Part shown: positions 1-10,721 of the stretch, one piece after another
Layout: each line of letters opens with the position of its first letter
Numbering within the stretch: the first letter of the stretch is position 1
Source of the DNA: Epiperipatus broadwayi
Taxonomy: Eukaryota > Onychophora > Udeonychophora > Euonychophora > Peripatidae
Direction: 5' to 3'
Assembly: GCA_028023455.1 (NCBI GenBank)
Contig: JAQFVV010012447.1
Span: 248,001-312,000, forward strand
Length of the DNA stretch: 64,000 nt
The notes under the pieces: generated by a model
The model's database searches: none
What the model was told of the DNA's origin: nothing
What the model saw: only the letters and a program-made list of their open reading frames with translations
Translations under genes and position numbers: made by a program

Positions 1-1493
1 TTGTTCAATGCATAGGAATATTAGTAACTCACCTTGATAACAGAAATGCTAGATATATAAATATTAATATCATAACCACACATTACCTTTGATGGTTGGC
101 TAACCTAGAGAAATTAATAATAGTCTTTTGTCTCTCCCTGACCTCCATGCCTAGAAGAAGAGTTTGCTAGTGTGGCATCAAGTGTGTTGCCATGTAATGG
201 GTGTTGTGGAATTGAATCATCAGATTCAAACCCAGTATTGCTGGTGGCTTTTTTTACTGTGAGGTTGCCCTTCATATCTGGTGTTTGGAGTCTGTAGCAT
301 ATTAGTGAGACATATGTATCTGACTGTTACAATACACCTTTTTTAGATATCCTTTTAACTTTATATGGATATATTTTAACTTATATATATTTCTAACTCA
401 TATATATATATTGAATTAAATATTTTCATGGATTGTTATTATAATAAAGAATAGATATAATGAGATTTTATCCATGTAAACAAGTATAATTTTAACTTTT
501 GATATTGCCAGGAAACTATTAATTATTTCTAATTGACCTCTGAGTCTAAACAAATTTTCTCTATCATTGTACTACTTTTTTTTTTATAAGTGTGAGAATG
601 TAAAACCCTCTCAAAATATTGTGCTATTATTAACAATTGAATATAATTGGAAAATTTAAATAAAGTTAAATTTTTCTAAAGAACTTTAATACTTAATATT
701 AGATGATGGATACTGTACAATATATAAATAAAAAATAATGAAAAATATGTCACAACAAATATTTCATTGATTGACAAAATGAGCATAACTTTTTAACATG
801 GGTTAATCAGATGTTGTGATAGAATGATTAATGAAGATTGTTAGAAGTTTTAATAACATTATGAAGCTTTTTAAAAATTTGTGAATCACCAGGTCTTATC
901 TTTAAGGTTTGCTATCAGTATCCAGCCCAATTAAGCAATTATAAGTTACTTTCAAATAAAACTGAATCAACTGGAAGGCATATGATAAAGATAACCATTC
1001 AATTCATAAACTTCAAATAAATAAATAAAAATAAGACTAGTGTGTAACCAGTCATAATTAAAAGTATCCACAATATAATGTTCACAAAAAGAAAGGGTAA
1101 GAAAATATATACTTTTTTAAATCAAGTTCTGCTCTAATCCACTATGTCTTGTCAGGATATTATATATGTCATGAAATCTTAGCTTTTCAGAAGACTGATT
1201 AATTTTGAGGCAGTATTTGCATTTCTCTCTATTCGCTCACTTTTCAGATTATGATTGGTATAATAAATCATATAAAAATCAGTATTAATAAAAATGTTAA
1301 GAGTCTTACCAATATATAAAATCAGTAAAGGTATTGTCCCAATATTCTACCTGTCTCCACCCTCTTTGCTTTTAACATATATGCTTTTTACATCAAATTA
1401 TAATTTAGTTCCCAGATATTTTATTATTTTACTAAGTTATAACATCAATTCTAAATTATTTTAAATATGTAAATATCAATCATTCTAATTTAC
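1..1493. other. AT-rich DNA without recognised gene
   Basis: I see no coding segment, structural RNA or clear repeat here. It is low-GC sequence with homopolymer runs and short TA tracts, in keeping with intergenic or intronic animal DNA. Confidence 0.6.
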
Positions 1494-1916
1494 AAATATA
1501 ATGTATATATAAGGCATTCGAACTCAGTCTTTCACACATACCCCCCCCAACTCTCCAAGCCATCTCATATTGCTGACCCACCTGATCACACACAAGTTGT
1601 GAGTTGGAGTAGTTTGAAGCCTGTCCATTAAAGTATGAAGATTGACTATCTTAGTATAAAGTGAAGCAATGATTGTATATATGTGTGGAGATGGTAATCT
1701 GGACCAACTGATGAGTGCTGGGTTTAGCACAAAATATGTACATTGGTGATTATTTATCTTTTCAACATGTGTGTGATCAGGTGGGTCAGCAATATGAGAT
1801 GGTTTGGAGAGCTGAGGGTTGTGTGAAAGTCTGAGTTTGAATCCCTTATATATTACATATATATCTGTATGTGGAGGTGTAAGCCTGCACAGTGTATTAA
1901 TTTAAATATAATGTAT
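1494..1916 (+). mobile_element. Hammerhead family A retroposon, foldback copy 1, with 13-bp target duplication
   Basis: The element (1507-1903) is bounded by the perfect direct repeat AAATATAATGTAT at 1494-1506 and 1904-1916, read as a target-site duplication. The + strand unit runs from about 1606 to 1860 and contains a hammerhead core at 1687-1763. Its 3' part (1769-1856) is repeated in inverted orientation at 1503-1592, so the insertion is a partial inverted dimer. The same unit recurs near 7.2, 20.1, 30.4 and 42-43 kb. The family has no coding capacity. Assignment to retroposition is inferred from the variable-length target duplication and the lack of classical terminal inverted repeats. 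Confidence 0.7.
1687..1763 (+). ncRNA. Type I hammerhead ribozyme, family A, decayed copy A1
   Basis: CTGATGA lies at 1708-1714, followed by a perfect helix II (GTGCT/AGCAC, 1715-1730). The expected GAAA has become AAAA at 1731-1734 and the cleavage triplet is ACA rather than NUH, so self-cleavage should be lost. Helix I remains: ACCAA pairs with TTGGT, TAATC with GATTA, and AGAT with ATCT further out. This is a relic that helps define the family structure. Confidence 0.6.
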
Positions 1917-3321
1917 GTTTCACCATTTTGTTCAAATTGGCTTCTGCAGTTTAAATATTTCTTATATTTTAATAACATCTGATATTTAAGGGTGCTGACC
2001 ATTCAAATATCATCATAAATTACTTTTGAACATACAGTATAAGTAATTCACTAATGGTTTGACTAACTTATATCCAATATGATCGTAAGATCAATAGAAT
2101 TTCCTGTTTCTCTCTGTAATTCATCTGTCAGTTTTAATACAATTGTAGAATAATATATTCCAAGCTCAAAGTCACTAATTCTAATACTTTTATGTCACAT
2201 GACTTTCCAAGTAATAAACGTTCCATTATTTTATTCATTTTTATGCCAAATGCAATTGGCAAATTAAAAAATTATCTTAGATATCTTTAAAATAAGTACC
2301 ATAATGAAGAAAATAAATGAATTTCAGATTATGAAATTGATACAGTTTAATTCAAAAACTAGGCTGTGACTTATTTACACTGACATATGTTAATAAAATA
2401 GTGGTCTTAATTGGGTCTAAATTAACTTAAACACAATAAAATATCATTCATTCAAAACTTTCCAAGTCAATGAAATCTTCTGTCCTTGTGCAAAACACCT
2501 GCATAGCAAGCTGCTACTTGCACAACACCCCAGTTAAAATTTACATACCAAATGCTATAGCAAAAAGAGATAGTATGATTATATTTAAGACTAGTTTTCC
2601 ATTAAAGTCAGATAATAATAAAAAAAATAGGTATATATTGATATCACTGGTAAATATCAGAATTTTTTTTCAAGATCTAACAGACTTGCCAAGTTATCCC
2701 GAAGCTAAAGAAAGACCATTCGTTGTAAATCTAAAATGTGTATCTTATAGTGATTTGGCACTTAAAATAAAAAACACTACTTAAACATTGAACAACATTT
2801 TCTCATACAATTTATATGTATCACTTAATGTATGATGTTTTTTTTCCCATTCACATGCAGTAATAATAATTCACAAAATGAACTCATAGAGAATTATGTA
2901 TTAATTTATCAGTTAAATAAAGAATGATCCATTTTTGTTAAAAACCACATTATTTATGACAACAACTGAAATGTGTAAAACATTATCTGGTTTTTGCAAA
3001 GACTTTATAGACCATGTAATATCTCCAAATAATAATCAAGATTTAAATTTTAATTATTTTAATAAGCATATAAATTATTAACACTTAAATCTTGATTATT
3101 ATATGAAACTTTAAACTAGACAATAAGTACGTTATGAAGATTATTTCTAATATAAAGTTTCACATATTTCTGATTTCACTATTTGAGTTATTTATTATCT
3201 AATAGCATCATAAAAGGTGGACCATTTTTCATTTAGCTGATAAATTAATACTGATATAAAAAAGAAGGCATTGCTTACAAATTTATTAAAAATGACTACA
3301 CAGAATTGTATTTTGCAAAGC
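1917..3321. other. AT-rich DNA; one unsupported 104-codon ORF
   Basis: No recognised gene. An ATG-started open frame of 104 codons at 2470-2784 (+) has no motif, signal peptide or domain that I recognise and sits in ordinary AT-rich context; it may be chance. Short inverted segments around 3030-3105 are the only other structure noticed. Confidence 0.5.
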
Positions 3322-3621
3322 ATTATTACTGCTAAACCAATTAAACATCACATGATCACTATTTCTTATGCTAGCACATTACTGTTATTAAAACAGGCAA
3401 GACTCTCCATACAGTAGTGCCACTCAGGGCCATCCAGAGTAATCAATGGATGCCAGAAGGGTTGTGCATAAAATCTCTATCTAGTATCTGGATGAGTAGG
3501 CACTAGATAGAGTAGGCACTAGATAGGGATTTTATGCACAAGCTGTCTGGCATCCATTGATTACTCTGGCTGGCACTGAGTGGCACCACTGTACGGAGAG
3601 CTTTGCCTGTATTATTACTGC
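3322..3621. mobile_element. Palindromic family B retroposon, copy 1, 11-bp target duplication
   Basis: The element 3333-3610 is flanked by ATTATTACTGC at 3322-3332 and 3611-3621. It starts with the family head (AACATCACATGATCACTATT), then a long hairpin: CTCTCCATACAGTAGTGCC at its left is answered by the inverted form near 3580-3600, and the arms meet around 3500. The central hammerhead-bearing part is deleted in this copy. It is noncoding. Confidence 0.75.
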
Positions 3622-3832
3622 ATGTGCATTAGAACTTACTTGCTATACAAATGGATTACAAATACTAAGACATGCATATTTAATAACTGTAATTTATTTA
3701 TGAGCTTATTAAAATTTAAATTGTTTACACAGAGGCCAAAATCTCCATACAGTAGCTACTCAGTGCAAGCAAGAGTAATAAAATGGATGTGAGAAGGTTT
3801 GTGCATAAAAACCCTACCTAGTGCCTACCCAT

Positions 3833-3883
3833 CCAATATCCCCAGACTAGTTTTTAGCTTATGATTCTCATCAGTGAGGAGCC
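3833..3883 (-). ncRNA. Hammerhead family B, decayed copy in the left arm
   Basis: Read on the - strand: TCCTCA (helix I), CTGATGA, a weakened helix II, AAAA in place of GAAA, the self-complementary ACTAGT with cleavage triplet GTC, then TGGGGA pairing back to TCCTCA. The changed G12 position predicts inactivity. Confidence 0.5.
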
Positions 3884-4393
3884 TTAGATCTGGGAGCATT
3901 GTGCCTAGATCTTAGGATCTAATGCAACCCTCCAGCAGTCACCTTTTATATTATTAGCTAACTATAAAGTTTTGAATCCAAAATTAAAACACATTAATAT
4001 TTTCAATTCAAGCTCATTAGCTTGTATAGTTGTATAGATCTGAACTCAGTTCAGCATTCACACTTTTTGGTGTCTTTAGTTCTTTAATAATACAGTCACC
4101 ATAATCCTATTGGGCAGGATTGATATTAAACCACTAAACATCACATGACACCATTTTTTATGCATACACAAGCACCATGTGATCATGTGATGTTTAGGGG
4201 TTTAATACCAATCCTTCCCAATATGATTATGATGACTGAAGTACTTAAAGAACCAAAGAAACAAAAAAGTATGGATGCTGAACTGAGTTCAGATCTTTAT
4301 GACTATTTTGTATTTTCGTTTTGGAATCAAAACTTTATAGTTAGCTAATAAGATTACATTAGATCTTAAGATATAGGTGCAGTGCTCTCAGAT

Positions 4394-4447
4394 CCAAGGC
4401 TTCTCACTAATGGAAATCACAAGCTAGAAACTAGTCTGGGGATATTG
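4394..4447 (+). ncRNA. Hammerhead family B, decayed copy in the right arm
   Basis: The core CTGANGA has become CTAATGG, which should abolish cleavage. GAAA, the palindromic ACTAGT, the GTC cleavage triplet and a helix I pairing of TTCTCA with TGGGGA (with G-U pairs) are retained. Confidence 0.45.
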
Positions 4448-4572
4448 AATGAGTAGGCACTAGATAGGGATTTTATGCACAAACCTTCTTGCATCCATTG
4501 ATTACTTTGGCTTACACTGAGTGGTGCTACTGTATGGAGAGTTTAGCCTCTAGTGGTCTAATTTAAATTGTT

Positions 4573-5869
4573 GATAAGTATTAGGATTCAATTGAACTTT
4601 AATTGTCAGTCAACAGCCATTTTCATGAAATGCTCATAAGCACAAGATAGTTGATCATACCAAATCATTTATGCAATAGCTATGATGAAACAATCCCTCA
4701 TGGAAGATGATTATTGCTTATTTTGGATTGATTAATGGGTGACAGTAAAATAAGAAGAGACAAGTAATAGTAGCTTTGGTAAGATAATAATCTGAAATAC
4801 AATAATAAAAATATGTGAATGATCTCTAGTATCCTGGCACAAGTAGTGCATAAAATTGAAACTTTTATGATTTATTTATATATTCAATCAACTGTTAACA
4901 GCAAATTGTTGGTTCTGTTTAGTAAATGTATGGATTTAAATTTCATGGCACTTTAGGCATACTTATTTGCAAGCACTATTATATCTCTTATATTTAAACT
5001 CAACTGAAATTGTTTATAACAATATACACCATATTAAAATAGTCAGTAAGTAAATACTTGTATTACATTCCAAAAAGCTTGAAACATAGTAGATATGTTG
5101 CCTAAAAAAGTTAAGCAAACCCATCAAAAAGATATTCCATGGATTGTCAACTATAATTTAATAGGAAATATGATTTATTATAACATGTGTTACATACTAG
5201 CTATTATTAATAAAACTAAAAGAAATATATAATTACAATCTTTATCTTTATATTTGTATGATATTATTTATATAATGAACATATCTTACTTTAATTAAGT
5301 GCATTTTTATAGTTTTAATTTAGTAATTTAGTTCCGTCCTTTTGTGATTAACTAAATCCATTTGACTTATAAATGAAATTTCATTTGTGCATATACCTTT
5401 AAATACTTTATGAATTTATCCTTTCCCATTATCTACAATATTTAAAGTTTAAGAGAAATAATTAAAGTTTATTAAAAATGAAATATTTTAGCATACGCTG
5501 AGAAAGTTGGATGATAAACAAAAAGATAAGTTTTATGTATATAAATAATAAAAGGTATATTTAATATTCAATAATAAAAAGAGATCTGTATCTAAGATTA
5601 AAAGAAATATGATTAATTTCCTGTCTGATTTAAAAAAAAAAAACGTTAATAATAGCAATTTATTTATTATAAGATTATTATAATTTGACCGTACTTGCTT
5701 AAAATCTATAATTCGACAAATGAATATATATATATAAATAATAATTTAAAATATCTATCTCATATCGGCAATATCTTTTCAATAGTACATTGAAGAGTTA
5801 TTGTTAGTCATGATGTTAGTATTTTTGAGAAAAAAAGTTTTTTAAAGAAGAGCACCTCAAAACATCAAA
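4573..5869. other. AT-rich DNA without recognised gene
   Basis: No coding, RNA or repeat feature could be supported apart from short A/T runs. Confidence 0.55.
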
Positions 5870-6366
5870 TAGAAAGAATAATAAATTGTAGTAAAAGGAA
5901 CTATGCCTATGTGTGTTTGAAATGGAAGGCTGTTAATAAATGTGTTTTACCAATTCTTACTTATAAATCTGAGACTTGAACATTTAACAAAAGAGCAATA
6001 CAGAGACTTCAGATCATTCAAAGAAGTATGGAGAAAATAGGAGTAAGAAGAAGAGATCGAAAGGAAATAGGTTTTACTGATATCATTGAAAGAATTAAGT
6101 GACTGAAGTGGAGTTGGGCTAGACATATTACTAGAGAAGATGATAACAGATGGACAGTTGAAATCTTAAACTGGATTGCAAGAGATTGTAAAAGACCCAG
6201 AAAGAGATAACATGTGAGATAAATGGATGAAATAAGGAAGTGTGCTGAGGTAATGTGAAGAAGAGAAGCTGGAGGGAATGTAAAGAAGAGAAGCTAGAGA
6301 TCAGAGATGGATTGAACATGGAGAGACTTTCATCCTGCGGTTGATTGATAATAATGAACGATGATA
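5870..6366 (+). mobile_element. RTE LINE 3' fragment
   Basis: The segment matches the 3' part of the LINE at 23.7-27.0 kb: the region coding for the end of the reverse transcriptase ORF (around the family motif YGSETW, here degenerate), then the stretch for the KLNW/GHIARR-like region, ending in a GATTGATAATAATGA-type tail. Stops and frameshifts interrupt it. It is 5'-truncated, as is usual for target-primed LINE insertion. Confidence 0.7.
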
Positions 6367-7084
6367 TGTGGATATGTTTATGGTTTACAGATTGATTTGC
6401 ATAATTATTACAAAATTAAACCCTACTACATTATTGTTTTTTGCTCTCTTGGAAATAAAATGCCAATACTCGTTTACAAAAGGCTGCTACTGATGAGTTT
6501 AAAATATATGAAATTACATTATTGCAGTATCAGATATATCTGTTATTTTTAAGTTTAAAAGAAAGTATGAATTTTTAGAAAATATAGATTTTGTATGCAC
6601 TGTACAATAGTGCACGTGTGAGTTTTACAACATACTTATGTCTATTTTTTATTTTTATCTCTTATTTAATAGATATAAACTTGACACTAAAAGATGAAAT
6701 CACTTTTTCATAGCGAAATTACTTGAAATAAGATTTCAAAATTATAAAATGTAACCTCAATTTCCTGACATTTTTTGTTACATCCTGCTAATTTGTACAA
6801 TAAAAAAATAAATATCTACTAGTCAAAATTGTACAATTAAAATTATAATATTAACATTAAAAAATATTTGTACATATGCATGTGAATGTAATAAATAATG
6901 TATTTATTTGCGTCTATTTGTATGTATGGTGATCATTCAAGTAATGGTAAACCCACGACTTAATTGTTTCACTTACAATATATCTTAAAAAATCATTAAT
7001 TAATAATTATGAAAACAAATTTGATTGTTTGTTCAATCTGCCTTTGGGCAATGCAAATTTTTAATAGTGGAAAAATTTGTAGCA
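6367..7084. other. AT-rich DNA without recognised gene
   Basis: A short open frame at 6361-6552 has no recognisable features. No other element seen. Confidence 0.5.
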
Positions 7085-7146
7085 TATATAAATAGATATA
7101 TTAAGCAACCTCCATATCCTTTTTAAATTCATATAAAGATACAATA

Positions 7147-7217
7147 AAAGACAAATGACGCTAAGATGCATTTCATGCTGAACCAGTACTCATCAGTTAG
7201 CTCAGGTCACTATCTCT
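7147..7217 (-). ncRNA. Type I hammerhead ribozyme, family A, copy A2
   Basis: On the - strand: CTGATGA (7190-7196), helix II with one mismatch, GAAA (7171-7174), then the self-complementary ATGCAT and cleavage triplet ATC. Helix I is GCTAA/TTAGC followed by GTGAC/GTCAT. These sequences differ from the other copies (ACCAA/TTGGT, AATC/GATT) yet still pair, which is compensatory change and the best evidence that the RNA fold was selected. All core bases are intact; the helix II mismatch may weaken activity. Confidence 0.7.
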
Positions 7218-7279
7218 CTTACATGAGAGATAGTGTCCTGGGCAACTGATGAGTGCTGGTTAATAGAGATGTATATGAG

Positions 7280-7350
7280 AGATAGTGATATCGGCCAACT
7301 GATGTGTGCTGGTTTAGCATGAAATGCATTTTGGGGTTTATTTGTCTTTT
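7280..7350 (+). ncRNA. Hammerhead family A, decayed copy in the right arm
   Basis: CTGATGT replaces CTGATGA at 7299-7305 (A9 changed). Helix II (GTGCT/AGCAT), GAAA, the palindromic ATGCAT and a CCAA/TTGG helix I remain. Confidence 0.5.
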
Positions 7351-7430
7351 ATTGTATCTTTATTTATATGAATTTTAAAAAATGGGGAAGTATGGAGGTT
7401 GTTTAATATATCTATAAAGATATTACACAT

Positions 7431-8640
7431 GGGAAAAAGAAACATGAATAACTCTATGTGTGTGTATGTTTAAAATTAAAAAAATCATATATATATATAT
7501 TAATCTTTAACTGAGGTTTAAAGTTTATATCTGTGCTAGACATAATCTCTAGTTTAGGAAATAATTAATAATAATCATTATTGTATTCATCTGAGGTGGA
7601 AAGTGTCAAAGTTCTGAGTGGAGTGAGTTTGACAATGGTAAATAAAATGTAACATATATAAATACTATGAGACAAACTTTGTTTACATATATATGTATGT
7701 ATGTTTTAATGAAGACTTTCCCAATAAAAAGGTATAATCAAAAAAGACTTTTGAGTGTTTTGAAATTTAAAATGGCCACCGAGCACGTACTAAATCAGCA
7801 CTGGATAGTTTTTAAAAGGGGTTCTGACCAATAGAAATATATTTTTTTCATAGAACTGAGCAAATGATGATTCACTGAAGTCTCATTTATCTTTCTCAGG
7901 GCCAATATGTCCATTGAGAACTAATGTGATGATTTTTAAAATAATAGCAGGAATGGATATGCATAATGGCCTTATCATTCATTACTTTTTTATTATTATC
8001 AAAGTCAATCAATAACTGATAAAGTTGAAAACAAACTCACAAACTGCACCCAAATAAAATTATTTGGATAATTTAATTTAGTAGAAATATTGTCTTGTGA
8101 TAGAAAACACTGAAAAATAATTCCATAATAGAAGAATGCACTAAATTTCTTCATATTTAGTCAAACTGTTTGGTCTTGTAGAATTTTTGCAGATTCTCTC
8201 ATAATATCTAAGTTATCAATAATTTAATAGTAGATAAGTGTATATTTACTTAGGAATTGATTTTATAGAAATTAAATAAAACCCCAGCACCTTGCTACAT
8301 TCCTACATATCTTTCACTATGGCTGCCATGTTCAGGTGTGCAGGTTGTGTTGGACACAAATATGCTTCATTTTTGAGACTACATGTCATCACAATAATTA
8401 ATAAAATTTATGTTTAAGAAAATGTTTAGCTTTCTGAATCACTTTTATTTAAAGATTCTAATTTGCATAAAAATGACACATGGCTATTAATAATTTATTT
8501 AAAAATTAATGCTGATTATTAGTTTATTATAAGTATTTCTGTAAATGCATTCAATATAGGCCAGTGGCAAAGTCTGACACTGAAATCAGGTGTCCTGGTA
8601 TCAATTTTAGTACTGCTTCAAAATATACTGATTTTTTTTT
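7431..8640. other. AT-rich DNA without recognised gene
   Basis: Nothing beyond short TA tracts (for example 7487-7500) and A/T runs. Confidence 0.5.
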
Positions 8641-8728
8641 CTTTTTAATCTCAATATTATATATATATTACATATTTTACTCATCTTTTTAATCTCAATA
8701 TTATATATATATTACATATTTTACTCAT
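8641..8728. repeat. 44-bp direct tandem duplication
   Basis: Two identical adjacent 44-bp units (8641-8684 and 8685-8728), each beginning CTTTTTAATCTCAATATTAT. Perfect identity suggests a recent slippage or duplication event. Confidence 0.9.
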
Positions 8729-9815
8729 CTGTTTTCCCTTGGATATAAACTGTCATGTGGTTTGTTATCTAGTTTAAAAGTAGCAATTGATCTATAATAT
8801 TATCCAAATATACAATGGTTTAAATCCAAGGAAAACAGAATTAGTAAAACAAATAATTTTGAAAAAATATATTATTGCATAACAAGATATTTATTTCTTA
8901 ACAAATTTCATCAAGTGGTTACCAGATTGGGGAAGTGCCTAAGAAATTCATTATCCATTCTAATGGAACAAAATAATTGTTTTTTTCGTTGTTGTTTGTA
9001 AAAGAAAATGTTAGGTGTGGTAATGGCTTAAAAAATTTTAATGAATAAGAAATTTAAGTAAAATTAAAATTTATTTCCTTATGTAAATGCAATGTAAATC
9101 CTTAAGCCCTAAATACCAGATTGTAATGTATATAAGATTGTATAGCATGTACAATATGATAAAAATTAAATCTAATGAATGAATATATAAGAAGCAAACT
9201 TTGTTAATAAAATAACATAAACAAGTTATGCATGAGAGATTCCAAATTAAAGTAAAAGTAATAAACAAGAACTATTTTTAGAATCAACTTTCTTTTTTAT
9301 TTACCACCTGGAACTTTTCTAGAAGCTATTAGGAGAGTTAATATGTGAATAAAAAGCTAAAAGTGAAAATAATTATAACTTTTGAATGTAACAAAATAAT
9401 TGTAGCTTTTTAATATTCTCCTGTTTTCATGTCTTTCTAGAATTTATTTTGTTTTAATTTATAAATTTATTTAATATGACTGGAGACATTGGAATGTAAC
9501 TTGCACAAAGGCACCTCTTATCCAAATGTTTACCACAACCTATTAGCAATAATTTTATAAAGTTAGTTATAAAAGAACAGTCAGAAATAGTTTACAATTC
9601 AACTTTCTGTATTTCTGTTATAGATCAATTATTTAATAATCAAAAAGAGCAATGGATAAAAAGATTATCAAAGGTTCACAATCTCACTTTAATTTTGGCA
9701 GTTGTTACAATAGCTCTCAAAGAATATATTAGTTCAGAGGCAGAATAATGAGATTTCGATGAAAGATAAACTGCTCACTTTTATGATGAATTGTTTTTTG
9801 AAGTCTGATCAGAGA
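8729..9815. other. AT-rich DNA without recognised gene
   Basis: A 65-codon open frame on the - strand (9071-9268) is dominated by I, L, Y and F from AT-rich DNA and is not convincing. No other feature seen. Confidence 0.5.
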
Positions 9816-9893
9816 TTTAATAATTTTTATTAGTCACTCATTAGACTAGAGATTATTCAATAATGAATAATATTTCTGTAGTGTAACACTACA
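9816..9893 (+). repeat. Dispersed repeat shared with about 41555-41622
   Basis: A segment containing CAATAATGAATAATATTTCT and TTTTATTAGTCA with similar flanks occurs here and again near 41.6 kb in the same orientation. The family is not identified. Confidence 0.6.
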
Positions 9894-9894
9894 G

Positions 9895-9895
<1 letters not shown>

Positions 9896-9963
<68 letters not shown>

Positions 9964-9966
9964 GTG
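9896..9966. repeat. (TA)n(TG)n microsatellite
   Basis: About 30 bp of alternating TA followed by about 35 bp of alternating TG. Confidence 0.95.
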
Positions 9967-10024
9967 TAAATGGCCGCCTCCTTGTTGGGCAGAGATAATA
10001 CAACAATTTGTCATAACCAAAATC

Positions 10025-10180
10025 TAGAATTTGAATTCAGGCCAAATGAGCTTTTTTCCAAGAAATTTAGAATTTTTTTCCTCAGGTAATTGGTCCATAG
10101 CTAGCCCAGCTAACCATCCAGTATTAGTTGGTAAATAGGTATCTAATTGTTCTTAGCTTTAAGATGAAACTGGAATAGAA
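10025..10180 (+). repeat. Old dispersed repeat
   Basis: A segment with AATTCAGGCC, a CTAACCATCCA-like motif and AAATRGGTATCTAA recurs in diverged form near 22.66-22.80, 22.98-23.13 and 63.0-63.1 kb, and inverted near 21.2 kb. It is noncoding and its class is unknown. Confidence 0.5.
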
Positions 10181-10315
10181 CAACACTTAAATTCTTATCA
10201 ATGAATAATTAGCAATTCTGATATTTGTTATTTGTCTATGAAAGATTGTTAAAGAGATTTCTGACTGCTAGAAGTTGTTTATCAAAACAGCTGATTTAAT
10301 CAACATACATCTATA

Positions 10316-10718
10316 ATAATGTTAATGATAGTTTATTTATGGATCTGAGACTTGTCCTTTAACTAAAAAGCAGTACAGAAATTACACATCATTCAACAAA
10401 ATATGGAGAAATGTATATTAGAAGTAACAAGAAAGGTTGAAAATAAAATACATGGCTGATGGAAAACAGTATTACTGTGATTATTTAAAGAACTAAGAGA
10501 CTGAAACAAAGCTAACCTGAACATAGTGCTAAAAGAAATGATAATAAATGAACATTTAATATTTTAAACTGGGTCCAAAGAGATAGTAAAAGATCTAGAA
10601 AGAGATGACAACTGAGATGGATGGATGAAATAAAAAAAGTTTTCTGATGTGGAAAACGAACAAGAGATCTGCAAAATTGGATTATCGGTATTCTGCAGTA
10701 GATCAATAATTGTTGAAT
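10316..10718 (+). mobile_element. RTE LINE 3' fragment
   Basis: The 3' portion of the RTE family, recognisable from the segment encoding the YGSETC-like motif to the CAGTAGATCAATAATTGTTGA tail region. It is frameshifted and 5'-truncated. The gypsy LTR begins 4 bp after its apparent end, so the LTR element probably inserted in or beside the LINE tail. Confidence 0.7.
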
Positions 10719-10721
10719 ATA

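Larger units (their letters stand above)
3713..4572. mobile_element. Palindromic family B retroposon, copy 2, long inverted dimer with 13-bp target duplication
   Basis: AATTTAAATTGTT occurs at 3713-3725 and 4560-4572, flanking an 834-bp insertion. The two arms (about 3730-4150 and 4160-4555) are inverted copies meeting near 4155 at the head motif, so this is a head-to-head dimer. Each arm carries a degenerate hammerhead core. Small open frames inside the arms are by-products of the palindrome. Confidence 0.75.
7085..7430. mobile_element. Hammerhead family A palindromic element, copy 2
   Basis: The outer arms (ATAGATATATTAAGCAACCTCC at about 7090-7112 and its inverse near 7398-7420) close a roughly 340-bp palindrome. 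The left arm carries a complete family A hammerhead on the - strand, the right arm a damaged one on the + strand, and a further truncated CTGATGA copy lies at 7239-7245 between them. No clear target duplication was found. Confidence 0.65.

Noticed and set aside
2470-2784. 104-codon open frame starting with ATG
   Set aside because: No domain, motif or homology that I recognise and no splice or promoter context; plausible by chance in 64 kb of AT-rich DNA. Kept only as a remark.
4145-4348. 67-codon open frame
   Set aside because: Lies across the centre of a palindromic family B dimer, so it is a by-product of the repeat.
3395-4550. CRISPR-like or tandem array because of the repeated CTCTCCATACAGTAG and GATGAGTAGGCAC motifs
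   Set aside because: Repeats are few, inverted and unevenly spaced, and are explained by two palindromic insertions.
9896-9966. TA/TG tract as a regulatory Z-DNA site
   Set aside because: No gene nearby and nothing to separate it from an ordinary microsatellite.
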